This document shows, one piece after another, positions 53,429 to 64,000 of a stretch of 64,000 bases of DNA. The DNA comes from Galerina marginata (taxonomy: Eukaryota; Basidiomycota; Agaricomycetes; Agaricales; Galerinaceae), in assembly GCA_023014335.1 (NCBI GenBank), contig JAECYW010000021.1:62001-126000 (forward strand), written 5' to 3'. Positions within the stretch are counted from its first letter, which is position 1. The number at the start of each line of letters is the position of its first letter. The notes beneath the pieces are model-generated. The model searched no databases. It was given only the letters and a program-made list of their open reading frames with translations, and had not been told where the DNA came from. The position numbers were made by a program, and so were the translations under genes.

Positions 53429-55845
53429 TCATTGACGAGGAAGCTGGTGTGGAATCGAAGGCGCCCGACCGAAGTACTCGAAGAAAGTTTGGCAGTAGAA
53501 AGGATATGCAATACCCTCAACTGCCGAAACTTGATTGGACGTTGAACCGAAGGACGACGACGAAGAACGAGTGATCGCGGACATTGACCTCAGGCGGCCA
53601 GCTGCAGATCCCGGCCATGTGCTCAAGAGCGCGCGGAAAGCCTCAACATATTCCATACGGTCCTCCCAAGCCCGTGCTCCCAGCCCTTCATCACTGCCCG
53701 GAATGTCAACGCGTACAAAAGACTTGCCATAAAAGCAAGCTGCGACCATCAAGTCTCGGTCAAGAGCCGCATATTCCGAAAGTCCTTCGCGCGGTACGAC
53801 ACATCGGTCAAGGGCGAGCACCTCGAGGCGGAAGTTGACATCGTAGAGATCCCAAATGATCTCCCTTATCATCCGCAACGTGAACCTCACATCGCCCTGC
53901 TGAACCTCCTGTGCAGTCGCGATGACTGCTCGTTTCCACACCAAACGGACCGGACCAGTGATATTCGCGAGATCCAACACAAAGACCGACTGCTGAAGCT
54001 CCTGCGGCAGCAAAGTACGATCGGACGGGTTAGTCTGTACCGCGGGGAAACCGAGCCTGGGACCGACGCAATACAGGAGATAATTCTTCCACTCTTGCGG
54101 GCTGGGAACTCGATCCCGCTTGGATAAACGCGACGTCGTTCGGTAGATCCACGCCGCGCGAATAGCCAACCAGGAAATGACGAAGACATTCATCCGGGCT
54201 TCGTCAAGCCGCGGATTGGCGAAGACAAAGGGGTCGAGAACAGGGTATCCTCGAAGGAGGAGGAGATCCTCGTGGTCCCAGACCAGCTGCCAATTTGACT
54301 TGACGCGGTTCAGCGCCTGCGACCAGACCTGGTTTGCGAGTGGAAATCGTTCCGAGATGACGACGCTGAACTTCGGTTTATTGATAGAGATTTGGCTGAT
54401 GATGTGCCTCGTCAGGAGCCTGGGCACAAAAGTGGTAGGCTGAGCAAATCGGGCTGGCAAGGCGGGGGGCGGAGGAGGTGCAGCTGGCGCCTGAGTTGAC
54501 GTCGAAGCAACGCGTGCCTTCGGAAGGATCGGAGCACCGTTGTCGTCACTGATTAGTGATGCAGCTAGAAAACTAATTAGAAGAAGGATTCACTAGAAAT
54601 GCAGAAAAACTTACTGCCGTGATGGGAGTAACCCACATCATCTGGCCGAGCCTCATTGTACGCACTATGGCCCAGGCGCACGCAATACTGACGGAGGCCT
54701 TGAGATGCGCGATTGCGAGTGGCGGAAGCAGGGCCATGATAGACGAACATGCTGCCATTTGGCAACGGGTCGAGGACAATGTGGGCTGGAACCGAAGGCT
54801 CGACATGACCCAATGTAGTCATGCGCTTCGAAATCTGGTCGGGCGTACGAACGAGCCATGTGGGTATGCCGTCGAGGAAGCCTTGGATCGCGACTTCGGC
54901 ACTGCAGGTGACGAAGCCGATGATTCCCTTGTCCACTGGGTGGGGTTTGTCGTCCTCCAGAGGACGTCGGTCCTTCCACTTCGTGAGGTATTCATAACAA
55001 GCAAGTGTTTCAAGATAATAGCGTTGAAAGGTGGTAACGGTGAGGAGTGTGAGGATGTAAGACTGGGGGGCACAGTTGAGGGTGACGTTGGCCAGACGCA
55101 TGCCCAACTCGCAATACCGCAGCTCTGCAATTTGGGTAGGCAGAAGTTCCTTCCTAGCAAGGAAAGTCTTCACCGTCTGCTCGAGCTTCTTCCTCATTTC
55201 CAGGAACGCCTTCCCCAGATCCTCCCGAATTCGACCAATGTCGGCGATGGCAGAGCCTTGTTCAGGCACGAAGTCGGAGGGCTTGAAATCGTACCAGGCC
55301 CAGCCATGCTCATGACCGGGAATTTCGTCTTCGGAGGGCCTGATGCGGATGTAGGGAATGTAGTAAGTACCCATAAATCTCCACTGGGGGAATAGTGTGA
55401 GGTCCCCAAGGGCAAAACGACCGTCAGATCGGGCAAAAACCGACATGGAGTCCGCGCATAGGTTCGGGATCCAGTCCATATTAGGGGAAGTAATGATGAG
55501 GTTCGTAGGGCGGGGCATCCCATTCTGGTCGACGGTGTTCGGGGCCAGGTATTGGAGGCCGGGCACGGTGTAGTTGAGGTCCTTGGGGAACTCGGCCATG
55601 ACGAGAGCGTCGACCCCCGAAAATGCTATGAAAAATCAAAACATGTTGGCTACATAAGAAAGGAATGGACGTACGGCGCGTTGAGCTGACAAAGTTCTCA
55701 ATGAGGGCCCTATGTGTGACCCTATCCCGCTTCCATCCATAGCAATCAACGTAGTAGGTGTCTGTCTTTCAGTTAGAAAAATTATGAGATGAACAAAGGA
55801 GCAACAGAACGTACCGGTCATCGTGCGTGTAGCCCTGAGTTTCCT
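53429..55845 (-). CDS. Uncharacterised multi-exon protein of a TE-linked family
   Basis: At least four exons. About 55845-55815 (ETQGYTHDDR); about 55768-55678 (YYVDCYGWKRDRVTHRALIE); about 55625-54617 (SGVDALVMAEFPKDLNYTVP to GYSHHG); about 54560-53429 (SDDNGAPILPK..., stop at 53429). More 5' exons may exist. About 770 residues visible. Blocks: LQYLAPNTVDQNGMPRPTNL, WAWYDFKPSDFV, LDPLPNGSMFVYHG, RLGHSAYNEARPDDVGYSHH, a Pro/Ala linker, LNRVKSNWQLVWDHEDLLLL and FFEYFGRAPSIPHQLP. No domain recognised; I associate the family with multicopy genes in mushroom genomes. The large antisense frames are shadows. The GC-rich coding body differs from the AT-rich KDZ gene. Confidence 0.65.
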
Positions 55846-55984
55846 GTAGAGAAGAAGGGAAGAGGGAATAGTCAGCAAGACGGCCGCAGGTCAGGAAGCC
55901 CAAAAGATGTGAATGAAGCAACAACATGGTGAGCCACCAAGATACACGTCGTCCCGATGAAAGGAGGATCGCAGACGACAGTAC

Positions 55985-56110
55985 TGAAGGGCGAGCATGG
56001 CAGCCCAACATACAAGCATACCGAACATGTCAGGCATGAAAAAATCGAACAAGTGAAGGGCGAGCATGTCAGCCCAACAGACCACCATACCGAACATGTC
56101 AGGCATGATG
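55985..56110. repeat. ~65-bp tandem duplication
   Basis: AGGGCGAGCATG(G/T)CAGCCC...CATACCGAACATGTCAGGC occurs twice (55988-56035 and 56057-56105). It contains complements of the CTGACNTGTCG-like motif found further right. Confidence 0.75.
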
Positions 56111-56129
56111 AAGGCGTCGAGGTAGGCCG

Positions 56130-58190
56130 CCCCAACAAGGGCTACGTCGTTGAATCAGCAAGTACAACTCACCTTGGAAGCAGACAAAGGAGGTATTGAC
56201 CTGGCGAGGGTGCGGTTGGGCGAGTTTTGAAGGGCGTACGCAAGATCGATATCGATGGGCGACACGAGGTTCCAATGAGGTGGCGGTAACGAAAGCGAGA
56301 GTTGAAAGTCCAGCGACAGGCCAGCCGAACTTAGCGAGCGACACGTCAGCCCTTCTGAGAAAGAAGACGCGGAGAGCTAAGAGGTCGATGGTGAATGTTG
56401 AACGTTGAGGACGAAGAAGGAGGAGGAATTTGAACACGAAGGAGTAATTCGAAGTCCGCTTGAAGAACTGAGAAACGTTCTAAGTTCATTTTGGGGGGGT
56501 GAGGTGTCTTGGGGCATTATGATTCTTGAAAATAAATATTCGTTTGGTATATCGGTAACGATCACCGAAGCTGTGAACTAACGCTTCCGGGTCGGACCGC
56601 TAGGTGATTTGCAGACGCTCGGCGTTCGATTCGCGTCCATGACATTTTATTTTTTCTTTGCTTTTAATTACCTACTCCTCTCCTATACGTTGAACTTTAT
56701 CTACGCGATGACCTTCCTTCAAAGGTCAGCTTCCTTCTTCGCCGTACTTTCGGTATCACGTCTGAGGTGAGTGCGAAGTTCTCAGGATGACCAAATACTA
56801 ATAGGCGCTAGCTGATCTCATCACTTTGATCTTATCATGATCACTTTCCTCGATCCTCGCCTTTCCTCCCCTTTTCCTCCCCCCGTCTACGAGTCCACCA
56901 AGGCTGACATGTTCGCCTTCCCTTCACGAGAGTGGGCTGACCTGTCGCCCCTCTTACTCTTAGTCTATCGCTGGGCGAACTTGTCGCCGGACCCTTTGTT
57001 TATTCGGCCATCGCTTCTCTCATCGACAACGCCTCAATTCGTCTGCGTTAACCTCCCCACAGTCCACACCTCGCCCTTCAACGCCGTCGACAACAGCGTT
57101 CGTCGTCGGCGTTCTCCCGCCTCAGCCTCCTCGTCAGCACCGACACCACCATACCTCGAGCGTGCACCATGTCAGGCCCATTACACACCGCCTCGACACC
57201 GTCGACTCTGACTCGGACACCGTAAAGGCTGACTTGCTCACCTTTCTGAGTGTGAGCTGACTTGTCGCTCACTCTTTATATCCATGGTGGGACTGACTTG
57301 TCGTTCCACCACCGTCATCTGGCCCTCACCGCGTACCCCGGCGGCCATCGCGAACGGTCTCTTCATCGAGCGAGACCTCTCGGAAAGGTGTGTCCCCATA
57401 TCAGCCAATAGGTTTTCGGAGCGCTGAACTCGGACATTATCTCTGATTCCCAGTACACCGGAGGCCTTCGCAAACTGTCGGTTTTCTTGATCAAGGCCCT
57501 CCGAAACTTCAAAACGGCACTTAACTATCAAATGATATACAGGAGGTACAAAATCTCACCCATTCATGCCAGAAATAATCCAAAGTACTGACACACTATT
57601 GTAGATTTGGATAACTGGCTATGGATCAAATCATATACACGAGGTACGAGTCTTATACATTCACGCAGGTCGAAATACTCAGCATTACGGTAGATTTTGA
57701 AGGTAACAGTCTCTTCCGAAGCCAACTACCCCAAAGTGTCTACGTACATTCATTTTTTTTTTATGACAGTGTATTTACCCAGTGCAACGCCTCACAGAAA
57801 CCACGGGAATTCATGTTCGGGGTTGCAAACGCGGTACCGAAGCCCCACGACATCGGAAATGGCGATAAATACTCTTTTGGGATGTCACCGATCAAAGTAA
57901 TGCCGTCCGACTTCTATTAATATATTTTCATCAACTCAACGTCTCATGGACAGAGCAAACTTGAGGGTTTTCTAGACAGCCGTAGATTAAGGTATGTTAT
58001 TAGTTATCACCCGTTCTCTGTGCTTATTGAATCTTCCATCCGTTCCAGTGAATTGTTGTTAGAAATGTGAAATTACGTTTTTGTTTTCGAAATCCGAATT
58101 TTTGAGGTTTACGTTTTCGGGTAATTCCTTTTTCGGTTTGTTTACTTCTTGCGTGTCCGCTTTACACTGCTCTTTCCACTCAACCACAAC
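56130..58190. other. Intergenic region with scattered CTGACNTGTCG motifs
   Basis: No gene I can support; a 124-codon frame at 56837-57211 is compositional. The motif G-C-T-G-A-C-N-T-G-T-C-G or close variants occurs near 56904, 56936, 56976, 57229, 57255 and 57293, and inverted near 56343. A diverged direct duplication lies at about 57526-57612 and 57628-57702 (CAAATNATATACA-GAGGTAC). The B-box-like GTTCGATTC near 56626 is not enough for a tRNA. Confidence 0.45.
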
Positions 58191-61100
58191 ATGCCACCGA
58201 AGCGAAAAGCAACGGACGAACAACCCAAGAATTCGAAAGGGAAGAGGTCGAGGAAGAACGAGGTGTGCACCCATTCCCCCTTTCTCTATTCCGCCAGCGA
58301 GCTAACTTTCCATTCTCGAGGAGGTCGCGAATGATGCCAACGTCGAGCAGGCGGCGACGGCCCCCATGAAAGTAAGTAATCTTTACATTCATTTTCTTCC
58401 TTTGTTCGTGCTGACCCTTTCTACAGAAGAAACGAGGTCGTCCTCCGAAACGGCCCCAAGGCCATGTATCAGCCAGCCACGTCAAGTAAGTCATATTGAA
58501 GACGCTTACCCTTCGTGGCTCCGGGAGTTGTAGAGGGCATAGGCTGACCTGTCGTCTATGGTGCAATGAGGACTGCTGACATGTCGCAGTCCTCTCGTTT
58601 CGACGCTGACATGTCGCATCGAGACTTGCCCCTCGTTCCCGTGCTGCGGAGGTTTGAAGATGTAGCCCTGACACCATATCCAGCACGCCTTCTACACTGA
58701 ACACTGCGATGGACTGTGCCCCTTCCGCCTCCGAGTCTCAGGCCACGCCACTGCCCGCAAATCCCACCGAGTAAGTCTGTTCGCATAACAAGACTCGCTG
58801 ACTGGTCGCAGCCCCCATCCTTTCCCTTTCCCTTTCCCCTTTTTGTATTGAAATACGAACTTACGACTGCTTCTTTTAGGTTACCGCCAGCTGTTGGCCA
58901 GCGTCCTGGACATTCCGCGCTCGCACATAGGTATGTATTAATCTTCTCTTCAAACATTTACTCGTCCTAATTGATTCCTTTAGCTCTGAGGAGGGCATAC
59001 GCCCTCGAATTACTCGATCTCGGAAGAAGCAGGAGGCGGCGGCAGCAGCAGCAGCAGCCGCTACTCCTCCTACAGCCTCGGTTACGGTACCGAGACCGCG
59101 ACCTGTTCCGATACGTCGCGACGACAGCGACCGCGAAAGCCCCCTCGATGACAGTGACCATGGTCACAACAAGGCTAAGAACAAGGCCAAGGCGAAAGCC
59201 CGCGAGGCCAGGAAGAAGGCCAAGGAAGTAGTTCGTCAGACTTTGGGCTCGCCCGCTTTTCGCCAGGAGCTCGTAGCTTCCGTCGGGAAGCGACGACGAG
59301 AAGAGGACTCCGCGGACGAGCGTGAAATTGCTCCATCGCGCAAGAAGCATCACGCCGAAGCAAATCTCGAACGTGAATCCCGACCACTTGCGGTTCCCAA
59401 GGAGTCACCCCGTTGCCGCTTCACCATAGACAACAAAACGCGTGCGGAACGGAAGGCCAAGCTCGCCCAGCTTGCTGCGAATAAGGCCTCCGCTGACCAA
59501 TTGTTGGCTGCCGCGTCTGGACCTCGCAAGAAGCTCGCGGCGGCTATGAAACCCAAAGGTGGAAGGACAGTCAGAACGGGCGGTCTGAGGTTCGACGGCG
59601 TTGTAATAACCCGCCGTACTCCTCCCGTGCGTACGAAGGGCGCAGATATCGAGGAGGGTACTGACGACACAACCGACGACGAGAAGGAGGATACTGACTC
59701 AGGCGAAGAGACTGAGGAATCGGATGACGGCAAGAAGGACGACGACAAGGACGACGACGACGACGACGAGCATCGTGGTGGGGTCTATGATCCCATCAAA
59801 AGCGGCCATACAGAGGACGAGAGCGACGGGCCAAGCTTTGAGGATGGTGAAGCACACGATGGCGGGCTCGACGAGGTTACAGAGGCACTTCCCCGGCGTG
59901 GAGCAGATAATATATTCATTGCTCCCCCTTCGCGTCCTCTCTCAGCTTTCAGCCAGCTGCTTATACATGGCAAATCTGTCAAAACCGGACCACCGCGCAG
60001 GAAATCAACAACCCCAACTGAGAGTGGGACCAGTGGGTCTGACTTCGAAGACCTTCGCCATCAGGCGAAGGTGACGCGGGCCTTCCGTGATCGTCGAGAG
60101 GAGCTTTCAGAGACAATGGACTCCGATGATGCAGCATTGGAAGATGATGTGGTTGAGTCGAGCCCAAGTCGCCCTGTCCGTGCCAAGCTTGAGAAAGGGA
60201 AGCAGAAGAGTATCCCCCAGGGTGTAGACGAAAACTGTGGCATCACTGATGATGAAGATGATCAATCTGACGAGGAGGTTAGCCCGAAGGGGGATATCAA
60301 AGCTGGTCGCATCTCGCAGGCTGCTGAGGCTGGGGCAAAGAAGATAGGAGAGGATTTTGTCCGCTTGGTTACGAAGTACGCTAAGGCCAACAATATGACA
60401 GAAGACAAGGTTTTACAATATGCCAATGTTGTGAATCCTCTCATGCGGGCAGTCAACTTCTGGAACAAGTTTCAACAGTGGAGGGCCAGGAATGCAACAG
60501 ATGCTGAGATTGAAGGATGTAAGTTATCAGTCTTTTATTATATTCACTCAACTGATTATTGAGTTTATAGTGGATGATTTTCGACGAACTGTCAAGCGGG
60601 AGTATCGTGACTACAAAAAGCTTCCAAAGGATGAACGTCAAGCGTTTCGGGAGAAAGTTAACAAGGACTTGGAAGAGCTTGCGTCCGATGATACAGCTAC
60701 ACTGAACCCTGCTCGTCGGCTGCTAGCAGCTGAAAGACAAATCCAGGCTGTTGTATGTTTTGTTTTAAATTTATCTAATAAATTTTATGCTAACTGTAAC
60801 TTTATTAGCTGACTGCTGTTAATCGACTGAACAAGGATTTTCTGGCTTTTGGAGCAATTGTTCATGTTGGTACCAATCCAGTAGCCCGTCAAAATTCAGG
60901 AGTCATTGCAGGAAGTGATGCTGGACAGAAGCTAATTCATGATCACAAATTCCACGTTCAAAGTCTAGTTGACACCATCGCTGACAAGTATAGGTTTGGA
61001 CCATTTTTTTTGTTTATAAGTAGATTGTTAACATTTTTCTAGGTCTGGGCTGGTGGATGCTCGACTGAAGGCTATGTTGACCAAAAACAAACCAGGTGAA

Positions 61101-62426
61101 CACAAGGATATAGTTTCGGAGAAGGCCACTTCACCAGCTGAGGCTGATGGCAAGACGAAGCCACAATATAGGCAGGAATTTGCCAGTGAAGTTCGAAGGC
61201 AGCTTTGTACGTTGGTTTTTTGATTCTTATTTTTTGTATATAACTTAATGATTTCTATCAGATGCTGCTGCTCCTGAACTTGCTAATCGCAAGACAGTTC
61301 CCTGGGGCAATTTGACTGAGCGAGCTGTAACCTATTGTTTTCGCATTGTGGGATGGCCTGATCTTATCGTTCCGACCTACCCTCACCAAGGTCTTTTTGA
61401 TCCTGCAAAGCAATCGTTACAGGCATGGAAGCATCTTGTTAACATGCTTCAGATTGGAAGTCTTAAAGTAGTTCCTTGGACTAAAGGTATGTTTATTTGT
61501 CTTCAAATTGGATTACTACTTATAAATTCCGGAATTTAGAGGAGCGGAAAATTCCTGTCGGTTCAGTGGAATACTTCAAAATTCCACTGCTGGTATCACT
61601 TGACGACAAAGTCCTTATTATGGTGCAAGACATCAAGCAAGCCTCTGTCAATAATGGCAAGTCGGTCTCTATTTCGGCTCCAAATGCGAAGGCGAAGTCA
61701 ATGACTGCTCCTGTGGCTCCTGCTCCTCTTCGTTTAAAGTCAAAATCGACAAATCATGTGGCTGTACCATCTGATCGTACCCTCCATATTTCCTCTGCTG
61801 TCAATCATTCGTCTCCCTCTCAAAACACCTCTTTGGCCAAGAATTCGGACATCGCAGAGTATCAGAAGCAAATCCGCCATTTGGAAGCTCAAATCGCAGC
61901 AGCTGGTCGGCCTCCTCCTCAAGATGGATCATTCACTGGATATGAAGTTCATGGCCCCAAAAGTGTTTCTGTGGGCAACAAGGACGACCTCTTTGACTTT
62001 GATTATCCTGAAGTCACTTTGCGCCAGAAATCAGTCCTCCCACTTGACAACAATTACCGATTTCCTTATCGAAGTGAACTTGGATCTACTCAGCCTGCAC
62101 AACATCTTAAACGTCAGCCACAATCTATCACCTCCTCTCGGCCTGCAGTTTCACCTGGTTCCTTCTATTCCAAGAAGAACACTGTTGCCCCATCGAAACG
62201 CTGTTTACCTTCCCATAATCCGACTTCCCGATCTATTCCAAAGAATTCGTCTGCTCCAGTTTCAATTGCTCATCCTCGTTCTGTTCACTTTGTGGATTCA
62301 GAAGATCAGGAAAATGTGGATGATTCTGGCCATGCTTCATATGATCGGTTTTACATGACTCGGCACAGCAGGCCAGGCCAGGAAGGACCAAGCAGAGAAG
62401 TTTACCTGCCTGAAGATACTAATTAA
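58191..62426 (+). CDS. AT-hook-containing, charged multi-exon protein of unknown function
   Basis: ATG 58191 (MPPKRKATDEQPKNSKGKR), about eleven exons, TAA at 62424-62426. Exon 3 encodes KKRGRPPKRPQG, an AT-hook (R-G-R-P) that binds the minor groove of AT-rich DNA. The long exon (58983-60519) is low complexity: Ala/Lys-rich, then acidic (DDDKDDDDDDEH). The downstream part is folded and conserved-looking: VNPLMRAVNFWNKFQQWRAR, LDDFRRTVKREYRDYKKLPK, LTAVNRLNKDFLAFGAIVHV, VPWGNLTERAVTYCFRIVGW and EERKIPVGSVEYFKIPLLVS, ending in a Ser/Pro-rich tail. Early introns contain copies of the CTGACNTGTCG motif (58541-58803). A nuclear DNA-associated role is inferred. The first exons are the least certain. 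Confidence 0.6.
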
Positions 62427-63700
62427 CACATTTTTTGGGACTATGATTTTGCTGACTGGTTGAGTAGTGCAATGCCTTTTTTCATTTTTGTTTTGATGCC
62501 TTTGTAGATATTGCTTTTGGTTTATATTTCTATAGTTGCTTGTTCCATGGGCTTTTGGTTCTTTTAATTTACTCTAAGTTTCCACTTTATTTCCTTCTAA
62601 TTTTGAGCCTTAGTGCTTGTCCATTCCTTTTGTAGATAGACTTTGTCTTTTTACGATCACATTCTTTTTCTACATTCCTTTGCTGTCCAAATTACCTTGT
62701 GGTTATTCCTTCCTTTGGTATATAGACTTTGTTCATTTACTGTCACATTCATTTGACATTCATATTACTTAGGCATCAAATCTTCGCGGCATCCTCTACT
62801 CAGCACTGTTATGCTTTCTGTGCTCCTTTCATTAAAGTACATGCTTTTGCTGGTATTTACTACCTTCTGTCGTTACATTTTATGCATTTGCATCTTTGAT
62901 CTACTTGTTAGGACTTCTTTGGGCTGATTATCACTGCATGTTTATTATCATTGCATGCCTGCTATAACTCCTTTGATATCCTTAAACAATATATAGATGA
63001 TTTTGTTGCACTTTCTCTGTGAGCTGAGTAGCTTGATAACCAAACTGAGTCAAAAACATGAATATTGGCTGACAATTAAAGAAGATAGACTTAAATGTAT
63101 CTGATTCAATTAATTTCCCAAATTTGATGGAATTCTTATCAGGTGTACTTTAAAATTAGAATCTTGCAGGTGTCAGACGGGTATAGTGTTTGGAAGTCCG
63201 GTTACAGAACTGCAAAAAAAGCATAACTGAACTGGACCCAGACCAATAAGGACCACAAAATTTGAGGACCGATGAAGATGGTGAACCCATATTCGTGAAA
63301 ATCTGAGGAGCAATGGGAAACCAGTTTTAACTGGTTCCAACCGTTCATTCAGGCTATAATTTTACATGTGGATAGCACCAATTTATATCTTGCCAATGAC
63401 CCTAAGATTGTAATTTTAAACAAAGATCTGATAATGTTGCAGTCAAATTTGTGAAAGCAATCGAATTCAAATATATTTATGTCTAACTTCATTAATTGTC
63501 AGTCAATATTTGTGTTTTTGACCTCATTTTGGAGGATAAAATAGTTGTATTTTGACTAGATAGCTTAGATTAATTCTAATGGCCTCAATGCAGCTTAATT
63601 TCACAAATTAAATGCTTAGGGACTCATTTAAAACTGTAAAAGGAGGACAAAACATGTCTTTAACCAGTTTTGAGCTGGTTTTAAGTGTAACTGATCAAGA
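62427..63700. other. AT-rich non-coding stretch
   Basis: T-rich downstream region of the AT-hook gene with recurrent TTTGTAGATA / TTTGGTATATAGACTTTG phrases near 62500-62740, then AT-rich sequence. Around 63320-63345 and 63660-63685, AACCAGTTTTAACTGGTT-like short palindromes recur. No gene. Confidence 0.45.
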
Positions 63701-63704
63701 CTGG

Positions 63705-64000
63705 TTCATAGACTCTGACGCAATCAACAATGTCAAAGAAAAGGTCAAGCACAAGATAGCCATAAATTTTCCAATACTAAATCCGATGTGAAGGCCAAGA
63801 TGGAGAAGGTGAAAGTTGAGTCCTCTGACACCGTAGACAATGTAAAGGAAAAGGTCCAGAACAATAGAACCCTGAATACTCAAATAGTAACTCCGACACT
63901 ATAGGCGATGTGAAGGCAGGGATCTAGGTAAATATAATCATGAATTTTCCAATACTACAGACAACATGAAGGCCAAGATCCAGGACAAGGAAAGAGAGTC
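63705..64000 (+). repeat. Degenerate ubiquitin-derived repeat, plus orientation, runs off the window
   Basis: On the plus strand, four or five diverged units read S-D-A-I-N-N-V-K-E-K-V, S-D-T-V-D-N-V-K-E-K-V-Q, S-D-T-I-G-D-V-K-A-G-I and S-N-T-T-D-N-M-K-A-K-I-Q-D-K-E: again the ubiquitin 20-33 segment. Linkers differ from those of the 46.7-49.6 kb array and the orientation is opposite. The repeat continues past 64000. Confidence 0.75.

Noticed and set aside
54619..55395. 258-codon plus-strand frame
   Set aside because: Antisense to the better-supported multi-exon gene at 53429-55845, whose exons join across clear splice sites.
56560..56650. Possible tRNA (GTTCGATTC B-box-like sequence)
   Set aside because: No cloverleaf: the T stem pairs over only 3 bp and no matching acceptor stem is found.
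57621..57920. 99-codon plus-strand frame
   Set aside because: No motif, spans a diverged direct duplication, no splice context.

Overview
The window looks like TE-dense nuclear DNA of a mushroom-forming basidiomycete (Agaricomycetes). The evidence is a CxC1-type KDZ transposase, Helitron, Ty1/copia and Tad1-like LINE sequences, and several many-exon gene families (short introns, GT..AG) that I associate with agaricomycete genomes. Every assignment comes from reading motifs; no database search was possible, and the species cannot be named. I see no tRNA, rRNA or CRISPR array.

Layout. 1-1.5 kb: the 3' part of an uncharacterised gene. 1.45-7.5 kb: a Helitron Rep-helicase ORF (minus) that has lost the end of its helicase. 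7.6-28.4 kb: an island of six intron-rich genes: a JmjC-like protein (minus), a TET/JBP-like 2OG-Fe(II) dioxygenase candidate (plus), an acidic unknown (minus), an unknown of a repeat-associated family (plus), an F-box/nucleotidyltransferase-like protein (plus) and a SET-domain protein (plus). The island holds a GC-rich palindromic satellite (13-16 kb) and four copies of a hairpin of about 42 bp with telomere-like flanks.

28.5-46 kb: a nested transposon graveyard. Its main component is a non-autonomous family with a palindromic 5' tip, a 3' hairpin, asymmetric inverted repeats and no target-site duplication (HINE/Helentron-like; called HINE-like below). Copies sit inside a SANT-like gene, a decayed Helitron and a copia element. 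The copia element also holds a LINE fragment and a small solo LTR with a 5-bp duplication. Two TA-flanked MITEs are nested in HINE-like copies, and several empty sites can be reconstructed from within the window.

46.7-49.6 kb: a satellite whose unit encodes about 18 residues of ubiquitin (around S20-K33). The same motif recurs in opposite orientation at 63.7-64.0 kb. Between these two blocks lie an apparently intact KDZ transposase gene (49.8-53.1 kb, minus), an uncharacterised multi-exon gene (53.4-55.8 kb, minus) and an AT-hook-containing unknown gene (58.2-62.4 kb, plus).

The most noteworthy points are the chromatin/DNA-modification gene island, the empty-site-validated HINE-like family with its double-5'-tip composites, and the inverted ubiquitin-derived satellites around the KDZ region. 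A functional link between these parts is inference only.
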